From contig CAMAMO010000003.1 in the NCBI GenBank assembly GCA_945836915.1, forward strand, positions 1 to 37,448: DNA of 37,448 nucleotides. Reading direction: 5' to 3'. Both the position numbers and the translations under genes were made by a program. This document shows positions 35,298 through 37,448 of this stretch, one piece after another. The DNA is from an uncultured Mediterranea sp. Its GTDB lineage: Bacteria > Bacteroidota > Bacteroidia > Bacteroidales > Bacteroidaceae. The notes under the pieces are model-generated. The model did not search any database. It saw nothing but the letters and a program-made list of their open reading frames with translations, and had not been told where the DNA came from. Each line of letters opens with the position of its first letter. The first letter of the stretch is position 1.

Positions 35298-36446
35298 TTA
35301 TGATTTCTTTGTGACCGCGTTTGCCAGCTGCCGCTCCTCATACACCGAGGGCGTGCAGCCTACGATGGCGGTAAAGTTTCGCCAAGCCGTTCCGCGCGAC
35401 CGGTAGCCCGCGTCGAAGAAGAGGTCTTGCAGCCGCTCATGCCCGGGTTGCTGCAGCTGTGTGCGGATATACTCCACCCGCAGGTGGTTGATGTAATCCT
35501 TGAATCCGTTGTAGCCCATGCGGTGAATGCTGTTGTTTACGTAGGTGCGGTTGCTGCCCACCCGTTGCACCAGGTCATCCAGCATCAGCTCAGGCTCTCG
35601 CCACAGCTCCTGCTCCTCCATCACCTCTTGGATGATTAGCTCCAGGGGTTTGAGTCGTTCGGCTCTCGCCTCGGCTTCGGCTTTAGCGGCCTTTGCCGCT
35701 GCTGAGGTCGGTGTAGCCGGGTGCTCCTCGGCCTTGGGTTGCGGCTCGTGGGCAGGGTGCACCGGCACCGGCAGGCGCACAAACAGCTCGATGTACATCA
35801 CGTAGAGGATGTAGGCCATGTAGATGCAGGCATGGCATGCGCGCCAAGCCACATGGCGTGTCAGTGTATTGCCGATAAAGGCTAAGGCGATGAGGCTTAC
35901 CATCAGCGTCATCCGCCTCAGCCAGCGGCGTCCGGCACTGCTCTGGTGTGTGTCATAAGAGAGCGTCCACAGAAACTCTATGGGGAACATAAAGAGCAGC
36001 AAGCCGAGGCGCATCACCACGTCTGGCTGGCCGATGTGTAGTGTCAGGTCGTGAAACGAGTGGAGCGGCGTTTGCTGGAAGCCCATGAAGAGGCCGTAGC
36101 CAGCCAGCACCGCGAGCCAGGGTGCGCCAAAGCCCATCCAGCGCTTCAGGCTGAGCCATCGCGGACGAGCCACCTCCAGTGGATAGAGTGCGAAGAGGTA
36201 ACGGCAGATTTGCCCCAGAAAGAGCTCGCGCAAGGGGAGGATGTAGAGGGGGGTGCCTATCTCCTCCTGATTTAGCGTGAGGCACATTTTCAGCAGCACC
36301 ACCGCCGAGCTGGCCAGCGTAAAGAGCGCAAAGAAGAGGCGCGACCGGTCATCGTGCACCCGTCGAGTAGCCAGCATATAGAGTCCACAGACCAGTAGGA
36401 AGAACCAGAGGATACCTACGGCTATGAGTAACAGATGATTTGCCAT
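35298..36446 (-). CDS. membrane-anchored AraC-family (HTH_18) regulator
   Basis: About six hydrophobic segments at the N-terminus, Ala/Glu/Lys-rich linker, then ELMLDDLVQRVGSNRTYVNNSIHRMGYNGFKDYINHLRVEYIRTQLQQPGHERLQDLFFDAGYRSRGTAWRNFTAIVGCTPSVYEE. Confidence 0.85.
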   Translation of the reverse strand: MANHLLLIAVGILWFFLLVCGLYMLATRRVHDDRSRLFFALFTLASSAVVLLKMCLTLNQEEIGTPLYILPLRELFLGQICRYLFALYPLEVARPRWLSLKRWMGFGAPWLAVLAGYGLFMGFQQTPLHSFHDLTLHIGQPDVVMRLGLLLFMFPIEFLWTLSYDTHQSSAGRRWLRRMTLMVSLIALAFIGNTLTRHVAWRACHACIYMAYILYVMYIELFVRLPVPVHPAHEPQPKAEEHPATPTSAAAKAAKAEAEARAERLKPLELIIQEVMEEQELWREPELMLDDLVQRVGSNRTYVNNSIHRMGYNGFKDYINHLRVEYIRTQLQQPGHERLQDLFFDAGYRSRGTAWRNFTAIVGCTPSVYEERQLANAVTKKS

Positions 36447-36462
36447 ACCCAGATCATGATTA

Positions 36463-36487
36463 CCTCTCCCCCGCGGAGGGGGAGAGG
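36463..36487. repeat. perfect GC-rich hairpin cctctccccc-gcgga-gggggagagg
   Basis: 10-bp perfect stem between the -7 box at 36501 and the ATG at 36446. Confidence 0.8.
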
Positions 36488-36500
36488 CCTAATTTGGGTG

Positions 36501-36508
36501 CAAATGTA
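36501..36508 (-). promoter_or_regulatory. -7 box TACATTTG for the membrane AraC gene
   Basis: plus-strand caaatgta, 54 nt upstream of the ATG. Confidence 0.45.
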
Positions 36509-36595
36509 GCTAAAAATCTGGATTCTTGAAACTTGCTGACGATTATTTTCGTCGCCCTTCGTGGTTGTTCAGCGCTTCTTAGCCTTTCTTTTGGC

Positions 36596-37090
36596 CTATT
36601 TGTCTTTCTTTTTGAACAGGTTTTTGCCCTTGTTCAGCAGCTTCTTGGCGCCATTCGTCACCGAATTGCCGCCACCTTGACCGATGCCGGGCTCGTCGTT
36701 GCCCTGCAATCTGCTCATCTCTTTATTATTCTCGCAGATGTAAAAAACCTCCTTCGGGCTCTTGTTTTCCACGTGGATTACGGTGATTTTGCCATGGGTT
36801 GGGGTGGAGTCCATCGCCAGCGTCACGCGTGCAAACAGCTTTTTGGGCTCCTCTTTGTAATAGCAGTCGAAAGTTTCGGTATTGCCATTCTTTTTATAGT
36901 TCTTGATGATCATTTCGTTATCACCATCCCAGTCGAAGTGGAACTCCATGTTTTTTCGGTCCATGATGTAGTGGGTGTAATAATTCTTGTGCTCTTTATC
37001 CTGATAGGCGTCATACCAAACGCGTTTTTGCGCTACGGCTGTGAGCGCCATACCCAGCAGGAAGAGGGTAGTGAAGAGATACTTTTTCAT
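36596..37090 (-). CDS. small secreted protein of unknown function
   Basis: Signal peptide MKKYLFTTLFLLGMALTAVAQ; basic tail NKGKNLFKKKDK; no family recognised. Confidence 0.65.
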   Translation of the reverse strand: MKKYLFTTLFLLGMALTAVAQKRVWYDAYQDKEHKNYYTHYIMDRKNMEFHFDWDGDNEMIIKNYKKNGNTETFDCYYKEEPKKLFARVTLAMDSTPTHGKITVIHVENKSPKEVFYICENNKEMSRLQGNDEPGIGQGGGNSVTNGAKKLLNKGKNLFKKKDK

Positions 37091-37222
37091 ACGTTGCAAA
37101 TCTGTTTTTTAGGGTTAATACGTTACTGCCTACAAATATGCAGCAAATCTGAAAAGAAAGCGTTTTAGAACTGCAAAAAGCATGTTTCAAAACTGCAAAG
37201 CAGTGATTGACAGCGAATATAA

Positions 37223-37332
37223 GGAGACCCTCCCGGCCCCAAAAGAAGAGACCCTCCCGGCCCCCCTTAAAGGGGGGAGACATACCGGAAGGGGAGAAGG
37301 TCACCCCCCTTTAAGGGGGGATGGAGGGGTCT
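37223..37332. repeat. repeat cluster: direct repeat gagaccctcccggcccc x2 and large imperfect inverted repeat with ccccccttaaagggggg / acccccctttaagggggg
   Basis: Direct copies at ~37224-37240 and ~37248-37264; inverted arms ~37248-37277 and ~37302-37331. Confidence 0.85.
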
Positions 37333-37443
37333 TTAGGCCACTACGGGTACCATACATGAGGTTACACCCAGCGTAGTGCTGATGGCCGTCAAAATGCTGA
37401 TGAGGGTTTGGATAAGGAATTTCCAAGTTTCTTTTTTAGTCAT
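37333..37443 (-). CDS. smalltalk protein (36 aa small membrane/lipoprotein-like)
   Basis: Reverse translation from 37443: MTKKETWKFLIQTLISILTAISTTLGVTSCMVPVVA*, typical of the Bacteroides smalltalk family; absent from the ORF track because of length. Confidence 0.85.
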   Translation of the reverse strand: MTKKETWKFLIQTLISILTAISTTLGVTSCMVPVVA

Positions 37444-37448
37444 AGTTT

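Overview
The window looks like a Bacteroides-type (Bacteroidales) chromosome segment: TAnnTTTG -7 promoter boxes, an frdCAB fumarate reductase operon, a 'smalltalk' small protein, and inositol-lipid type genes. No rRNA, tRNA, CRISPR array or transposase is visible. Main content, left to right: partial AAA ATPase (-); acyltransferase-3 (-); HAD hydrolase (+); PAP2 phosphatase (-); AraC regulator (+); frdC-frdA-frdB (+); DUF3108 protein and Ig-like lipoprotein (-); SLC13 permease, Cache-SpoIIE phosphatase, STAS, RsbW-like kinase and RelA/SpoT-synthetase-like protein (+); M16 peptidase (-); SIS isomerase, PfkB kinase and YbeY (+); SpmA/SpmB-like membrane protein (-) with an upstream 81-bp tandem repeat; kduI-kduD-DUF4861 (-); metK with a long structured leader (-); and a long minus-strand run (methyltransferase, ftsX, DUF3098, uppP, truB, queA, folK, pgpA, gtrA, CDP-alcohol transferase, PAP2/Aur1-like). 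The right end has a membrane-anchored AraC regulator, miaB, a secreted small protein and a 36-aa smalltalk ORF missing from the ORF track. Best leads: (1) a complete partner-switching module (sensor phosphatase/STAS/kinase) next to an HD-less RelA/SpoT synthetase-like gene, with no sigma factor in the window; (2) a duplicated 60-bp promoter element with 33-bp-phased iterons bracketing the acyltransferase gene; (3) a SAM-II-like aptamer plus short uORF in the metK leader; (4) an inositol-lipid gene set without a myo-inositol-phosphate synthase; (5) an 81-bp repeat array whose gene-proximal copy supplies an apparently intact promoter. All family calls are from reading the translations; no database search was possible.
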